Source of the DNA: an uncultured Clostridia bacterium
GTDB lineage: Bacteria > Bacillota > Clostridia > Oscillospirales > CAG-272
Direction of reading: 5' to 3'
DNA: 64,000 nucleotides
Assembly: GCA_904501985.1 (NCBI GenBank)
Contig: CAJGCT010000001.1
Coordinates: 18,994-82,993 of the forward strand
The stretch's first letter is position 1. Each line of letters starts with the position of its first letter. This document shows, in pieces, positions 8,842-18,962 of the stretch. Both the position numbers and the translations under genes were made by a program. Below the pieces are notes generated by a model, which was not told the DNA's origin, did no database searches, and saw only the letters and a program-made list of their open reading frames with translations.

Positions 8842-10683
8842 ATGGCAAATAAGATGCTTTCTTTTGAAAATATCAACATTACGGGCGGCTTTTGGAAAGC
8901 GCGTCAGGATACTGTAAGAAAAACCACCATACATAACGTTTACAAGCGTTTCAAGGAAACAGGACGCTTTGAGGCATTCAAGCTTAATTGGAAAGAGGGA
9001 GATCCCAACAAGCCCCATATATTCTGGGACTCCGATGTGGCTAAATGGATCGAATCTGTTGCGTATCTTACGCTTAAACAGCGTGAGCCGGAGCTTGAGG
9101 CTATAGTTGACGAGGTGGTTGACGATATCGAGCGTGGAAGAATGGCTGACGGTTATTTTAACAGCTGCTATCAGCAGTTCAAGAAGCCGGAGGAGCGTTT
9201 TACTATGCGCCGCGACCATGAGCTTTACTGTCTCGGTCATCTTCTTGAAGGTGCTATTGCATATGACCACGCTACGGGCAAGGGGAAATTCCTTTCTCTT
9301 ATGAAGGATTATCTTATGCTTGTTAAGAGGAGATTTATAGATGAGGGAAGCACTGCCTTCAAGACTCCCGGACACGAGGAGATAGAGCTTGCACTTGTTA
9401 AGCTTTACGATTATACCGGTGAGCGTGTATGGCTTGATATGGCACTGTGGTTTATCGACAACCGTCAGTGCAGTGATGAGGAGTGCGGTCATGACTACGA
9501 TGCGGCGTATTCTCAGAGTCACCTTCCCGTGCGTGAGCAGTTTACCGCCGAGGGACACGCGGTGCGTGCGGTGTATCTTTACTGCGCAATGGCGGATATT
9601 GCAGAGCGTACCGGAGAGGCGGCACTGAAAAATGCCTGCGAAAAGCTCTTTGACAGCATTATAAATGAAAAGATGTACATTACGGGCGCAATCGGCTCAA
9701 TTCATTCCGCAGGTGAGGCGTTTGAGGAGGAATTCAGACTTCCCAACGATACTGCGTATGCCGAGACCTGCGCGGCACTTGGTCTTGCACTCTATGCGCG
9801 CCGTATGAGCAGACTTTCCATGGATTCCAAGTATGCGGATACTGTAGAGCGCGTTATATATAACGGCTTCCTTTCGGGAATGTCTCTTGACGGCAAGGCG
9901 TTCTTCTACGAGAATGCTCAGGAGATAGATCTTTGTCAGCGCGAATTTCTTAAGAATACTCCTGCACATACAAAGTCACTCCATATGCCCATAACTCAGC
10001 GTGTGGAGGTATTCGAGTGCTCATGTTGTCCTCCCAACATAACAAGATTTATTCCGTCCATCGGCGATTTCATTTACAATTACACGGACGATACCGTATA
10101 TGTAAATCAGTATATGGAATCCACCGCAGAGCTTGACGGCATAAAGCTTACCCAGACCACAAACTATCCCTATGACGGCAAAGTCGCGCTGAAGCTTCAG
10201 GGCGGCGATAGAAAGCTTGCATTCCGTATTCCCGAATGGTGTAAGGGATGGACGCTGACGAAGAACGGCGTTAAGGTTACACCTGCTATGGAAAAGGGCT
10301 ATGCATTTGTTGATGCGGCGTGCTGTGATGAGCTTGTGCTTGACTTAAAGCTTGAAGTGCGTGTGGTAAAATCAAGCCCCCACATTCTTACAAACCGCGG
10401 ACAGTGCGCGGTGACCTACGGACCGTTTGTAATGTGTCTTGAAGGTGTTGACAACGGCGGCTGGCTTGGAAATGTTAAGCTTTGCGGCAGATGCGGTGAG
10501 GCTATAATTGATGAGGAGCTTAATGTTCCTGCAATTATATATCCGGCAGTGCGCGAGGAGCCTGTGTCCATATATTCGGACAAGGTGGTGCGTGAGCCGT
10601 TCACGGCGAAGCTTATCCCGTATTTTGCATTTGCAAACCGCGGCGAGACCGATATGCGTATTTGGATTGAGGTAGAGGTTTAA
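8842..10683 (+). CDS. Glycoside hydrolase family 127 (beta-L-arabinofuranosidase-like)
   Basis: A 613-residue cytoplasmic protein with no signal peptide. GH127 enzymes remove beta-L-arabinofuranosyl residues using a zinc-bound cysteine nucleophile. The diagnostic block is FECSCCPPNITR near residue 395, together with TYGPFVMCLEG near the C-terminus and the N-terminal DSDVAKWIESVAY. GGGGGAAA precedes the ATG. No transporter lies beside it, so its substrate must enter by a system encoded elsewhere. The divergent AraC gene is the likely regulator. Confidence 0.9.
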   Translation: MANKMLSFENINITGGFWKARQDTVRKTTIHNVYKRFKETGRFEAFKLNWKEGDPNKPHIFWDSDVAKWIESVAYLTLKQREPELEAIVDEVVDDIERGRMADGYFNSCYQQFKKPEERFTMRRDHELYCLGHLLEGAIAYDHATGKGKFLSLMKDYLMLVKRRFIDEGSTAFKTPGHEEIELALVKLYDYTGERVWLDMALWFIDNRQCSDEECGHDYDAAYSQSHLPVREQFTAEGHAVRAVYLYCAMADIAERTGEAALKNACEKLFDSIINEKMYITGAIGSIHSAGEAFEEEFRLPNDTAYAETCAALGLALYARRMSRLSMDSKYADTVERVIYNGFLSGMSLDGKAFFYENAQEIDLCQREFLKNTPAHTKSLHMPITQRVEVFECSCCPPNITRFIPSIGDFIYNYTDDTVYVNQYMESTAELDGIKLTQTTNYPYDGKVALKLQGGDRKLAFRIPEWCKGWTLTKNGVKVTPAMEKGYAFVDAACCDELVLDLKLEVRVVKSSPHILTNRGQCAVTYGPFVMCLEGVDNGGWLGNVKLCGRCGEAIIDEELNVPAIIYPAVREEPVSIYSDKVVREPFTAKLIPYFAFANRGETDMRIWIEVEV

Positions 10684-10693
10684 ATAGATGGTT

Positions 10694-10730
10694 AAGGCAA
10701 GGACGAGAAAAATCTCGTCCTGCCTTATTT
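10694..10730 (+). terminator. Terminator of the GH127 gene
   Basis: AAGGCA plus GGACGAG (one-base bulge) pair with CTCGTCC plus TGCCTT, followed by ATTT. It lies 10 bp after the stop. Confidence 0.85.
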
Positions 10731-10754
10731 ATAATGTGAATGCAATTTACATAG

Positions 10755-10780
10755 AAAAAGCAGAGGACAACGTCCTCTGC
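10755..10780 (-). terminator. Terminator of the tRNA-Gly gene
   Basis: GCAGAGGAC (10760-10768) pairs with GTCCTCTGC (10772-10780) around a 3-base loop. On the minus strand it is followed by TTTTT. It lies seven bases beyond the encoded CCA of the tRNA. Confidence 0.85.
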
Positions 10781-10786
10781 TTTCTT

Positions 10787-10860
<74 letters not shown>

Positions 10861-10999
10861 ATATTCGGTACTTATATATAATACCATAAACAAACTGTTT
10901 TGTCAAGGGGTTTTATAAATATTTTTCGCAAAGGCTTGAAAAAAATCCGACACTGTGGTATCATTGTATTACTAACTGTATTCACAGGAGAAAATTATT

Positions 11000-11965
11000 A
11001 TGCCCACACAAGCGACAACTAATCCGTTCCCATTCAGCGATTCAAATAAACGGTATCATTCATACGATTTCTTCCTGCGCCAAAAATTCGGTGGGAAGTG
11101 CGCCAAGCTTCCTCTTGACGGCGGATTTACCTGCCCGAATCGCGACGGTACGAGAGGGTACGGGGGATGCATATACTGCTCTGCACGCGGTTCGGGGGAT
11201 TTCTGCGCCGATTCCGCTGTTCCAATAGGCGAACAGCTTGAAGCGGCATACGAAAAGCTGTCGCAGAAGTGGGAGAATCCGCTGTGCATCGCTTATTTTC
11301 AGGCGTTTACCAACACCTATGCTCCCGTGTCGGTGCTTCGTGAAAAGTTTGAGGCGGCACTTGCGCCGGGCAAGCTCAATATTGTGGGAATGAGCATAGC
11401 TACACGCGCGGACTGTCTGGCTGACGACGTTTGCGAGTACCTTGCAGAGCTTGCCGAGCGTACTTTTCTGACCGTGGAGCTGGGACTTCAAAGCGTGCAC
11501 GATTCCACCGCCGCGCTTATAAACCGAGGGCACACATTTGCGGAATTCGCGGACGGTTATGAGAAGCTTCGGCGCACATCGCCGAAAATCAATATCGGAG
11601 TTCATCTTATCAACGGTCTTCCGGGAGAAACTCCGGAAATGATGCTGGAGTCGGCACGGGTAGTGGCGGCAATGCGCCCTGATCAGTTAAAGCTTCATCT
11701 TCTGCACGTTATAGACGGCACACCGCTTTCAGAGATGTATAACCGCGGCAAATTTTCGTGCCTGGAGCTTTCGGAGTACGCGGACATTGTTGTGCGGCAG
11801 CTTGAAGTGATTCCGCCCGAAACGGTCATCGGCAGACTGACAGGCGACGGCATGGCGGATTCGCTGATTGCCCCCTTGTGGAGCCGCAAAAAGCTTGTTG
11901 TAATGAATACGATAGATAAGCTTCTATATGAAAGGAATACGTGGCAGGGAAAGCGCTTTGTCTAA
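11000..11965 (+). CDS. TIGR01212 family radical SAM protein (YhcC-like)
   Basis: A 321-residue radical S-adenosylmethionine protein. The cluster-binding cysteines are in the stretch CPNRDGTRGYGGCIYC, the spacing typical of the TIGR01212/YhcC group and longer than the classical CxxxCxxC. Other matching blocks are LGLQS, GVHLINGLPGET and QLKLHLLHVIDGTPL. The function of this family is not firmly known; a tRNA-modification role has been proposed. CAGGAG precedes the start. It appears monocistronic. Confidence 0.88.
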   Translation: MPTQATTNPFPFSDSNKRYHSYDFFLRQKFGGKCAKLPLDGGFTCPNRDGTRGYGGCIYCSARGSGDFCADSAVPIGEQLEAAYEKLSQKWENPLCIAYFQAFTNTYAPVSVLREKFEAALAPGKLNIVGMSIATRADCLADDVCEYLAELAERTFLTVELGLQSVHDSTAALINRGHTFAEFADGYEKLRRTSPKINIGVHLINGLPGETPEMMLESARVVAAMRPDQLKLHLLHVIDGTPLSEMYNRGKFSCLELSEYADIVVRQLEVIPPETVIGRLTGDGMADSLIAPLWSRKKLVVMNTIDKLLYERNTWQGKRFV

Positions 11966-12026
11966 ACTGCACAAAAAATGCTCATTGATTTCTATACTTC
12001 GGTGGTGATTATTTTTTTCAAACCCC

Positions 12027-12055
12027 TTGAAAAAACACCTCGCATAATGTATAAT
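12027..12055 (+). promoter_or_regulatory. Promoter of the EF-G paralogue
   Basis: TTGAAA (12027-12032), 17 bp, TATAAT (12050-12055). It leaves an untranslated leader of about 140 bases before the start at 12200. I see no recognisable riboswitch in the leader. Confidence 0.75.
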
Positions 12056-12199
12056 GGAAAGTGTACTAAGCTAACGAATATTATAGTTTATCACCAAAAC
12101 GCGATGATTTATCATGTTCGAATGACTTAAATGTGTCCCGCACAAGGTGCAAGTGGACGGTACATTCCCTATAATACATTAGAAAAGGAGTAATTAACA

Positions 12200-14272
12200 A
12201 TGGACAAGATCACCACAAAAAGTATAAGAAACGTTGCCCTGCTCGGCCACGGCGGAAGCGGAAAGACTTCACTTTGTGAAGCTATGCTGTATCTGGCAAA
12301 AGAGACCGACCGTCTCGGCAGAACTCCTGAGGGAAACACCGTAAGTGACTATGACCCCGAAGAAATTCGCAGAGGTTTTTCACTTTCGACTACAGTCGAG
12401 CCGCTTGCATGGCAGGAAAGTAAGATAAATATACTTGATACTCCCGGCTATCTTGATTTTACGGGAGAGGTTCTTGAGGGTATGAGAGTTGCGGACAGCG
12501 CGCTGATCGTGGTTGACGGTCGAAACGGCGTTGAGGTCGGCACTGAGCTTGCATGGGATATGGCTGAAAAGGAAGGCATCCCGAAGGCATTCTTTATCAA
12601 CCGTTTTGATGACGGTGAGGCCCGTTTTAAGAGAGTGTTTGACGCTCTCCGTGAAAAATTCGGCGTTACCGTATGTCCTCTGCTTATACCGATGATCGAG
12701 GGCGACAAGGTAATCGGCTTCCTTAACCTTATTGATATGAAGGCTGAGGTATATGACAAGAGCGGTGCTAACATGGTTTCGCAGATCCCTGATGAGTTCA
12801 AGGAAATTGCTGAAGAATACCGCAATATGCTGTACGAATCCATAGCACAGACAAGTGATGATCTTATGGATAAGTTCTTCAACGAAGAACCCATTACATA
12901 TAACGAAGCAATGAATGCTGTTCACGACGGCATCATAAACGGTGATATTATCCCCGTATTCTGCGGCTCTGCTACAAAGATGTGGGGCGTTACCGCGGTA
13001 CTTGATACCATCGCTAACTCCTTCCCCCGTCCGACAGCACGCAAAACTGAGATTATCGTAACCCCTGACGGAGAGGATGAAATTGCCATTGATCCCGAGG
13101 GCGAAGCTTCGCTGTTCGTGTTCAAGACTGTTGCTGACCCGTTTGTAGGTAAGATGTCCTTCTTCAAGGTTATGAACGGAAGTCTTACGAAAGATATGAC
13201 TCTGCGCAATACAACAACCGGCGGAAATGAAAAGCTTGCCCGTATTTATACAATCCGCGGCAAGAAGCAGACCGAGGTTGACGCGCTCTGCTGCGGCGAT
13301 ATCGGTATGACCGCAAAGCTTAATGCCACCAATACAGGCGATACACTTACCGCATCTTCCAAAGATATCAAATACAAGGGAATCGCATTCCCCGAGCCTT
13401 TCCTTACTCAGGCTATCAAGCCTCTCGCAAAGGGCGACGAGGATAAGATATCCTCGGGTATTGCAAAGCTGCTTGAGGAGGATCTTACCACTCGCTACGA
13501 GAACAATGCGGAGACAAAGCAGCTTCTTATCTCCGGTGTGGGCGATATTCACCTTGATGTGCTTGTGGCGAAGCTTAAGAACCGTTTCGGCACGTCCGTA
13601 CTTCTTGAAAAGCCGAAGATCGCTTACCGTGAGACCATCAAGAAGACTGTTGAGGCTGAAGGAAAGCATAAGAAGCAGTCCGGCGGTCACGGTCAGTACG
13701 GTCATGTTCGCATTAAGTTCGCACCCGGCGAGGGCGACGGTCTTACATTCACAGAGAGCGTTGTAGGCGGTGCTGTGCCGAAGGGCTTCTTCCCGGCGGT
13801 AGAAAAGGGGCTGCTCGAAGCAATGCAGAAGGGTGTTCTTGCAGGCTATCCTGTTGTAGGTCTTGCGGCTGATCTTTACGACGGCTCATACCATGATGTA
13901 GACTCCTCGGAAATGTCCTTTAAGATGGCGGCAAGCCTTGCATATAAGGAAGGTCTTCCCAAGGCAAATCCCATACTTCTTGAGCCTGTGGGCGCACTTA
14001 ACTGCGTTGTACCGGACAATATGGTGGGTGACGTTATAGGCGATCTCAACAAGCGCCGCGGACGTGTGCTTGGTATGGAAGCTTCTCATGAAAAGAAGGG
14101 ATACACTGTGGTTCAGGCGGAGGTTCCGAAGGCTGAGATGATGGATTATCCCATTGCCCTCCGTGCAACCACTCAGGGTCGCGGAAGCTTCACCTTCTAT
14201 TTTGAACGCTATGAGGAAGTACCTGCAAATGTTGCGCAGAAGATCATAGCAGACGCACAGAAGGACGCGTAA
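12200..14272 (+). CDS. Elongation factor G-like GTPase
   Basis: A 690-residue translational GTPase with the five-domain length of EF-G. The G motifs differ from canonical fusA: G1 is GHGGSGKT instead of AHIDAGKT, G3 is DTPGYLDF, and G4 is NRFDD instead of NKMD. This pattern marks the EF-G paralogue group (often labelled FusA2/EF-G-like) rather than the main translocase. The C-terminal ribosome-binding domains are present (YPVVGLAADLYDGSYHDVDS, RRGRVLGME). AAAAGGAG precedes the ATG. It is not in an rpsL/rpsG operon, which also supports a paralogue. Its precise role is unknown. Confidence 0.88.
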   Translation: MDKITTKSIRNVALLGHGGSGKTSLCEAMLYLAKETDRLGRTPEGNTVSDYDPEEIRRGFSLSTTVEPLAWQESKINILDTPGYLDFTGEVLEGMRVADSALIVVDGRNGVEVGTELAWDMAEKEGIPKAFFINRFDDGEARFKRVFDALREKFGVTVCPLLIPMIEGDKVIGFLNLIDMKAEVYDKSGANMVSQIPDEFKEIAEEYRNMLYESIAQTSDDLMDKFFNEEPITYNEAMNAVHDGIINGDIIPVFCGSATKMWGVTAVLDTIANSFPRPTARKTEIIVTPDGEDEIAIDPEGEASLFVFKTVADPFVGKMSFFKVMNGSLTKDMTLRNTTTGGNEKLARIYTIRGKKQTEVDALCCGDIGMTAKLNATNTGDTLTASSKDIKYKGIAFPEPFLTQAIKPLAKGDEDKISSGIAKLLEEDLTTRYENNAETKQLLISGVGDIHLDVLVAKLKNRFGTSVLLEKPKIAYRETIKKTVEAEGKHKKQSGGHGQYGHVRIKFAPGEGDGLTFTESVVGGAVPKGFFPAVEKGLLEAMQKGVLAGYPVVGLAADLYDGSYHDVDSSEMSFKMAASLAYKEGLPKANPILLEPVGALNCVVPDNMVGDVIGDLNKRRGRVLGMEASHEKKGYTVVQAEVPKAEMMDYPIALRATTQGRGSFTFYFERYEEVPANVAQKIIADAQKDA

Positions 14273-14326
14273 AAGAATATATTAGAATGGGCGTCTTTGC
14301 TAAAATTTAATATTATTTATAGTTAT

Positions 14327-14376
14327 AAAGAAGCACACGGAATAAGGTATCAAATCTTACTCTGTGTGCTTCTTTT
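14327..14376. terminator. Bidirectional terminator between EF-G and clpX
   Basis: AAAGAAGCACAC (14327-14338) pairs with GTGTGCTTCTTT (14364-14375), with A and T runs on the outer sides and an inner stem. Confidence 0.88.
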
Positions 14377-14383
14377 GTTGTAA

Positions 14384-15706
14384 TTATTTTGCCGCTTTTA
14401 AGCTCTTTTGTGTAAGTGTAGCAAGTTCGGTGATATAATCTGCCGACGCCTTTTTGTTAACAACATCCTCGGTGATAATTACCTTAGTCACATCGCCTCT
14501 TGACGGGACATCATACATGATATCTGTCATGATATCCTCGATAATGGCGCGAAGTCCGCGTGCTCCGGTGTTTCTCTCGATAGCAAGCTTGGCGATGGCA
14601 CGTACTGCACCCTCGTCAAATACAAGCTCAGCACCGTCCATACCCACAAGCTTCTGATACTGCTTAACAAGCGCATTCTTCGGCTCGGTAAGTATACGGA
14701 CAAGAGCTGTTTCATCAAGGCTGTCAAGGGATACAATAACGGGAAGTCTTCCCACAAGCTCGGGGATAAGACCGTACTTTACGATGTCGTGGGGGGTAAC
14801 ATCTCTGAAGATGCCCTGCTTAAGCTTCTCGTCCTGCTTCTTAACATCGCTGGTAAAGCCTACAAGCTGACTGCCCTTGCGCTCTGCGATAAGGTCTTCC
14901 AATTTATCAAACGCACCGCCGCAGATAAACAGAATGTTCTCTGTATTTATCTGAATAAACTCCTGATTGGGATGCTTGCGTCCACCCTGAGGGGGAACAT
15001 TAGAAACCGTACCCTCAAGAATCTTTAAAAGAGCCTGCTGTACACCCTCGCCCGATACATCACGGGTGATGGAGCGGTTTTCGCTCTTTCTTGATATCTT
15101 GTCGATCTCGTCGATGTATATAATACCGTGCTCGGCGCGCTCAATATCGTAATCCGCCGCCTGAATGAGTCTGAGAAGTATGTTTTCAACATCCTCACCA
15201 ACATAGCCGGCCTCGGTAAGCGTGGTAGCATCAGCTATTGCGAAGGGCACTTTCAGAGCTTTAGCAAGCGTCTGCGCGAGATAGGTCTTGCCCACACCTG
15301 TAGAGCCGAGAAGAAGTACGTTACTCTTCTGGATTTCTACATCGTCGGAGTTTTGCGCTTCTGCGGACTTTCTGCCGCGGCGTTGGGGTTTGGGGGCATT
15401 CAGTATGCGCTTGTAATGATTGTATACCGCAACCGACAGAACTTTTTTTGCCGCGTCCTGCCCGATAACGTATTCATCCAGCATAGATTTGATCTCTGCA
15501 GGCTTCGGGAGTGTGGCAAGAGAAAGCTCGTCTGTCTCGCTCATCATCTGCTCGTGATCGAATATTATCTGATTGCAGGCTTCGATGCAGTTATCGCATA
15601 TTGTTGCACCTGTTGGGGATGGAATAAGAAATTCAACCTGCGTTTCGCTTCTTCCGCAAAAGGAGCAATGCTTCATCTGATTGTTAGACTTCTGATTGTT
15701 AGCCAT
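14384..15706 (-). CDS. clpX: ATP-dependent Clp protease ATP-binding subunit ClpX
   Basis: AAA+ unfoldase that feeds substrates into ClpP. The 440-residue protein starts with the zinc-binding domain ([13 protein letters not shown] with CDNCIEAC). It has Walker A GSTGVGKT, Walker [11 protein letters not shown], and the C-terminal sensor [13 protein letters not shown]. It is the third gene of the conserved order tig-clpP-clpX and begins 14 bp after clpP. Confidence 0.97.
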   Translation of the reverse strand: MANNQKSNNQMKHCSFCGRSETQVEFLIPSPTGATICDNCIEACNQIIFDHEQMMSETDELSLATLPKPAEIKSMLDEYVIGQDAAKKVLSVAVYNHYKRILNAPKPQRRGRKSAEAQNSDDVEIQKSNVLLLGSTGVGKTYLAQTLAKALKVPFAIADATTLTEAGYVGEDVENILLRLIQAADYDIERAEHGIIYIDEIDKISRKSENRSITRDVSGEGVQQALLKILEGTVSNVPPQGGRKHPNQEFIQINTENILFICGGAFDKLEDLIAERKGSQLVGFTSDVKKQDEKLKQGIFRDVTPHDIVKYGLIPELVGRLPVIVSLDSLDETALVRILTEPKNALVKQYQKLVGMDGAELVFDEGAVRAIAKLAIERNTGARGLRAIIEDIMTDIMYDVPSRGDVTKVIITEDVVNKKASADYITELATLTQKSLKAAK

Positions 15707-15720
15707 TTTAACTTCCTTTA

Positions 15721-16311
15721 TCAGTTTTCTCTTTTTGCGATCACCTTGTCGATAAGACCGTATGCCATTGCGGCGTCGGCTGTTAAGAAGTTGTCGCGGT
15801 TTGTATCCTTTTCGATCTGCTCTACAGTCTGACCCGTGCGCTCAGCGAGAATCGTATTCATGCGCTCGCGGATGCGGATGATATGGTCAGCGTGGATCTT
15901 GATGTCGGATGCCTGACCCTGCAGACCGCCGAGGAGCGGCTGATGGATCATTATTTCACTGTTGGGAAGTGCAAAACGCTTGCCCTTTGTACCAGCTGCA
16001 AGGAGAAATGCGCCCATGCTTGCCGCCATACCGATACAGATGGTGGAAACATCACACTTGATGAAATTCATGGTGTCATAGATTGCCATACCTGCGGAGA
16101 TAGAGCCGCCGGGACTGTTGATGTAGAGATTTATATCCTTGTCGGGATCCTGCGCCTCAAGGAAAAGAAGCTGTGCCACAACAAGGGATGCTGTCTGATC
16201 GTTTACTTCATCCGCCAAAAATACGATACGGTCATTGAGAAGTCTTGAAAAAATATCGTAGGAGCGTTCACCTCGAACAGTCTGCTCCACGACCATTGGT
16301 ACAAGTGCCAT
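15721..16311 (-). CDS. clpP: ATP-dependent Clp protease proteolytic subunit ClpP
   Basis: Serine protease that forms the barrel of the ClpXP machine. The 196-residue sequence shows the catalytic Ser in [11 protein letters not shown], the His in [14 protein letters not shown] [11 protein letters not shown], and the Asp in [11 protein letters not shown]. The N-terminal processing region ([11 protein letters not shown]) is typical. It lies between tig and clpX. AAAGGTAAAC precedes the start. Confidence 0.97.
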   Translation of the reverse strand: MALVPMVVEQTVRGERSYDIFSRLLNDRIVFLADEVNDQTASLVVAQLLFLEAQDPDKDINLYINSPGGSISAGMAIYDTMNFIKCDVSTICIGMAASMGAFLLAAGTKGKRFALPNSEIMIHQPLLGGLQGQASDIKIHADHIIRIRERMNTILAERTGQTVEQIEKDTNRDNFLTADAAMAYGLIDKVIAKREN

Positions 16312-16419
16312 ATTAGTTTACCTTTCTTCTGCGAAAAAACGCAAATAATGTATTTTTGCTTTTAATAATCACACGGGCGACCGAAGCCGCCCGCTATGCT
16401 ATTATATTTACAGGCGAAA

Positions 16420-17727
16420 TTATTCAGCCTTAGGAGCCTCGTATGCCTTTTCGGTAACCTTCGCCTTTTCCTTAACAAGCTCAACAGCCTTCTTAACGGA
16501 TACGTCTGCGGTAACCATAGCGGCGTCAACCATTTCACGAAGCTTGTCGATCTCCATGTTGTAAGCCTTGGACATACGCTCGTATTCCTCGTTCACCTCA
16601 GCGTCGGTGGGAACGATCTTTTCAAGCTCAACGATCTTCTCAAGAGCGAGTCTGGTCTTTACCTGACGCTCTGCCTGAGGTGCCATCTGAGTTCTGAGAG
16701 CATCAAGATCAAGGCCGGTGTATTGGAAGTAGGTCTTGAGGTCAAGTCCCTGCATACGGAGTCTGCTGTCGAAATCGCGAACAAAGTTCTCGGTCTCAGC
16801 ATCAAACATGGGCTGGGGAATCTCAGCTTCAAGCTTTTCGATAAGAGCACCGATGATCTGCTCCTCTATCTCGCCCTCAGCGGTCTTGTTGTATCTGTCC
16901 TGGATTTTTGCCTTAACATCTGCTTTATATTCAGCAAATGTATCAAATTCGGAAACATCCTTTGCAAACTCGTCGTCAAGCTCGGGAAGCTCATTAAACT
17001 TTATCTCGTGAAGCTTGCACTTGAATACGGCAGGCTTGCCTGCAAGCTCTTTTGCATGATATTCTTCGGGGAATGTAACGTTTACGTCGAACTCGTCGCC
17101 GATGTTCTTGCCAACGATCTGATCCTCAAAGCCGGGGATAAAGGAGCCGGAGCCGAGGGTGAGAGTGTACTTTTCAGCCTTGCCGCCGTCAAAAGCAACG
17201 CCGTCAACATAACCGTCGAAGTCGATAACGGTGATGTCGCCGTCCTGTGCGGCACGGTCAGAAATTTCGATCTGACGGGAGTTGCGCGCACGAATCTGCT
17301 CGATCTCAGCATCAGCGTCAGCGTCGGACGCCTCGCGTACAGTCTTGGTAACCTCGATTCCGAGATAGTCGGAAATCTTAACCTCAGGCTTAGTATAGAA
17401 TCTTGCCTTGAAGGTAACGCCGTCGTCGTCAATGGAAACAACGTCAAATTCGGGCTGGCTTACGATGTCAAACTTCTGATCCTTCATAGCATCGTCGTAA
17501 GCAGGTCCAACGATCTCGTTAAGTGCTTCATCATAGAACACGCCCTTGCCGTACATCTTTTCGATGATGTGCTTCGGTGCTTTACCCTTGCGGAAGCCGG
17601 GAACGCTGATGTTCTTTACATTCTTCTTGAATGCCTTGTCGCAAGCTGCATCGAAAGCTGCCTTATCAGCAGTAAATTCGATTTCAACAACATTGGTTTC
17701 GGGTTTGTTTACATTTTTTAAGCTCAT
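16420..17727 (-). CDS. tig: Trigger factor
   Basis: Ribosome-associated chaperone and peptidyl-prolyl isomerase that receives nascent chains. The 435 residues comprise a ribosome-binding domain with the FRKGKAPKHIIEK signature, an FKBP-type domain (DGDITVIDFDGYVDGVAFDGG to FPEEYHAKELAGK) and a helical C-terminal domain. It is the first gene of the tig-clpP-clpX run. GGAGG precedes the ATG, and a hairpin lies in its leader. Confidence 0.96.
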   Translation of the reverse strand: MSLKNVNKPETNVVEIEFTADKAAFDAACDKAFKKNVKNISVPGFRKGKAPKHIIEKMYGKGVFYDEALNEIVGPAYDDAMKDQKFDIVSQPEFDVVSIDDDGVTFKARFYTKPEVKISDYLGIEVTKTVREASDADADAEIEQIRARNSRQIEISDRAAQDGDITVIDFDGYVDGVAFDGGKAEKYTLTLGSGSFIPGFEDQIVGKNIGDEFDVNVTFPEEYHAKELAGKPAVFKCKLHEIKFNELPELDDEFAKDVSEFDTFAEYKADVKAKIQDRYNKTAEGEIEEQIIGALIEKLEAEIPQPMFDAETENFVRDFDSRLRMQGLDLKTYFQYTGLDLDALRTQMAPQAERQVKTRLALEKIVELEKIVPTDAEVNEEYERMSKAYNMEIDKLREMVDAAMVTADVSVKKAVELVKEKAKVTEKAYEAPKAE

Positions 17728-17748
17728 TGTTTTTTATTCCTCCATGAG

Positions 17749-17865
17749 ATATGTGCCGCTTCATGAGGGCAGCACATATACTCAAAATGCTGCGCGATAC
17801 ACAGTCTGCGACCATTATAAAATTTTTCCTAAATTATATTATACTATAAATTCTCGTAATGTCAA
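17749..17865 (-). promoter_or_regulatory. tig promoter and leader hairpin
   Basis: On the minus strand TTGACA (17860-17865), 16 bp, TATAAT (17838-17843). The leader of about 100 bases carries an 8-bp stem, ATATGTGC/GCACATAT (17749-17779), immediately before the GGAGG of tig, so folding could affect translation start. I see no CtsR or CIRCE site. Confidence 0.65.
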
Positions 17866-17883
17866 TAACCTTACAGATAAATT

Positions 17884-18654
17884 TTAAATTATTTCAGAAT
17901 TTTGTAAAAAATTATCGTCGGGAAGTATGATAAGCGGGGTGAAATCAAGAAAATCTGCTGATGTAAGGGTATATCTTATGCCGTCCGACACTTCGCTTCG
18001 CGGAATGTCGTAAACTCCGTGAATGTGACCGTAGTAGCATCGCTTTATATCGAACTTATGAAGCACCGCCACTATCTCCCGGCATACATATCCGCGAAAA
18101 TCCGCAGGAAAATGAAGAAATACCAAGATTTCTCTCGCGATACCGTCCTCGGCGAGCTTCTCATCGCGGAGCTTGACCGCTTCGGTAAGACTGAGTTCAA
18201 GTCTGATGGCTTCTCTTGCCACGATTTTCTGATAATCAGCCTCCTGCGGCATTTTTCGGTTGGACTCGTCAATATACCATCCGCGAGAACCGCAGATTAT
18301 AAATTCCTCGGCACAGTATGCATTGTTGTAGAGAAATTTCAGCGTTTTAAGACCGTTTTCCTCGCAGAGCTTGTTAAGCTTTGTAAGCGAGGTCCACCAA
18401 TAATCATGATTACCTCGTCCGATTATTTTGGTGCCGTTCAGAGCATCAAGAAATTTCAAATCCTCAAGTGCCGCTGTGTGGCTCATGGACCAGGAAATAT
18501 CACCGGCTATCACAACCGTATCATTTTCCCCCACAAGCTTATTCCATCTTGTGCGGAGCTTATCGGTATATCCCGACCATCTTGCTCCGAAAATATCCAT
18601 GGGTTTGTTTTCAGTTGTAGAAAGATGCGTGTCGGACAAAACATACAGTGACAT
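17884..18654 (-). CDS. Calcineurin-like metallophosphoesterase
   Basis: A 256-residue cytoplasmic phosphoesterase with the dinuclear metal motifs in order: SDTHL, GDISWSM, GRGNHDYWW and, near the C-terminus, YYGHIHGV. The family includes nucleases, nucleotide and protein phosphatases; the substrate here cannot be named. It stands alone on the minus strand, divergent from the DUF1540 gene. Confidence 0.9.
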   Translation of the reverse strand: MSLYVLSDTHLSTTENKPMDIFGARWSGYTDKLRTRWNKLVGENDTVVIAGDISWSMSHTAALEDLKFLDALNGTKIIGRGNHDYWWTSLTKLNKLCEENGLKTLKFLYNNAYCAEEFIICGSRGWYIDESNRKMPQEADYQKIVAREAIRLELSLTEAVKLRDEKLAEDGIAREILVFLHFPADFRGYVCREIVAVLHKFDIKRCYYGHIHGVYDIPRSEVSDGIRYTLTSADFLDFTPLIILPDDNFLQNSEII

Positions 18655-18746
18655 AAATTTCTCCTGTCTTTACTTCGCGGAATAATCCTCTGCTGTGGGG
18701 AAATACTGATACCGTAAAGTCTTGCTTTACCGAAAGGAGCGGAAAT

Positions 18747-18962
18747 ATGGGACTTTTTGCCGATAATCTTGCTCTCGGTTCAAACACGGTTCCGCGTCAT
18801 ATAAGGGGCATTACCTGCGACGTCAAGAACTGTGCATATCATGACGGTGACAACTTCTGTACTGCCGAGCGTGTGACAATAGGAAGTGTAATTGCCACAA
18901 GCAGAGAAGCAACACGCTGTGCCACATTTGAGCCGCGGGGAGATATAACTAAAAAATATTAG
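18747..18962 (+). CDS. DUF1540 domain-containing small protein
   Basis: A 71-residue protein with the four-cysteine pattern of DUF1540 (CDVKNCAYHDGDNFC, then CATFEPRGD). The cysteines probably bind a metal. Function is unknown; such proteins are common in sporulating clostridia. GAAAGGAG precedes the ATG. Its stop is directly followed by the convergent thrC stop. Confidence 0.87.
   Translation: MGLFADNLALGSNTVPRHIRGITCDVKNCAYHDGDNFCTAERVTIGSVIATSREATRCATFEPRGDITKKY

Noticed and set aside
12380..13705. 441-codon minus-strand open frame opposite the EF-G paralogue
   Set aside because: Shadow of a conserved gene; no ribosome binding site and no recognisable domain.
16396..17721. 441-codon plus-strand open frame opposite tig
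   Set aside because: It is a mirror of the tig reading frame. tig has full family motifs, a promoter and a ribosome binding site; the opposite frame has none.
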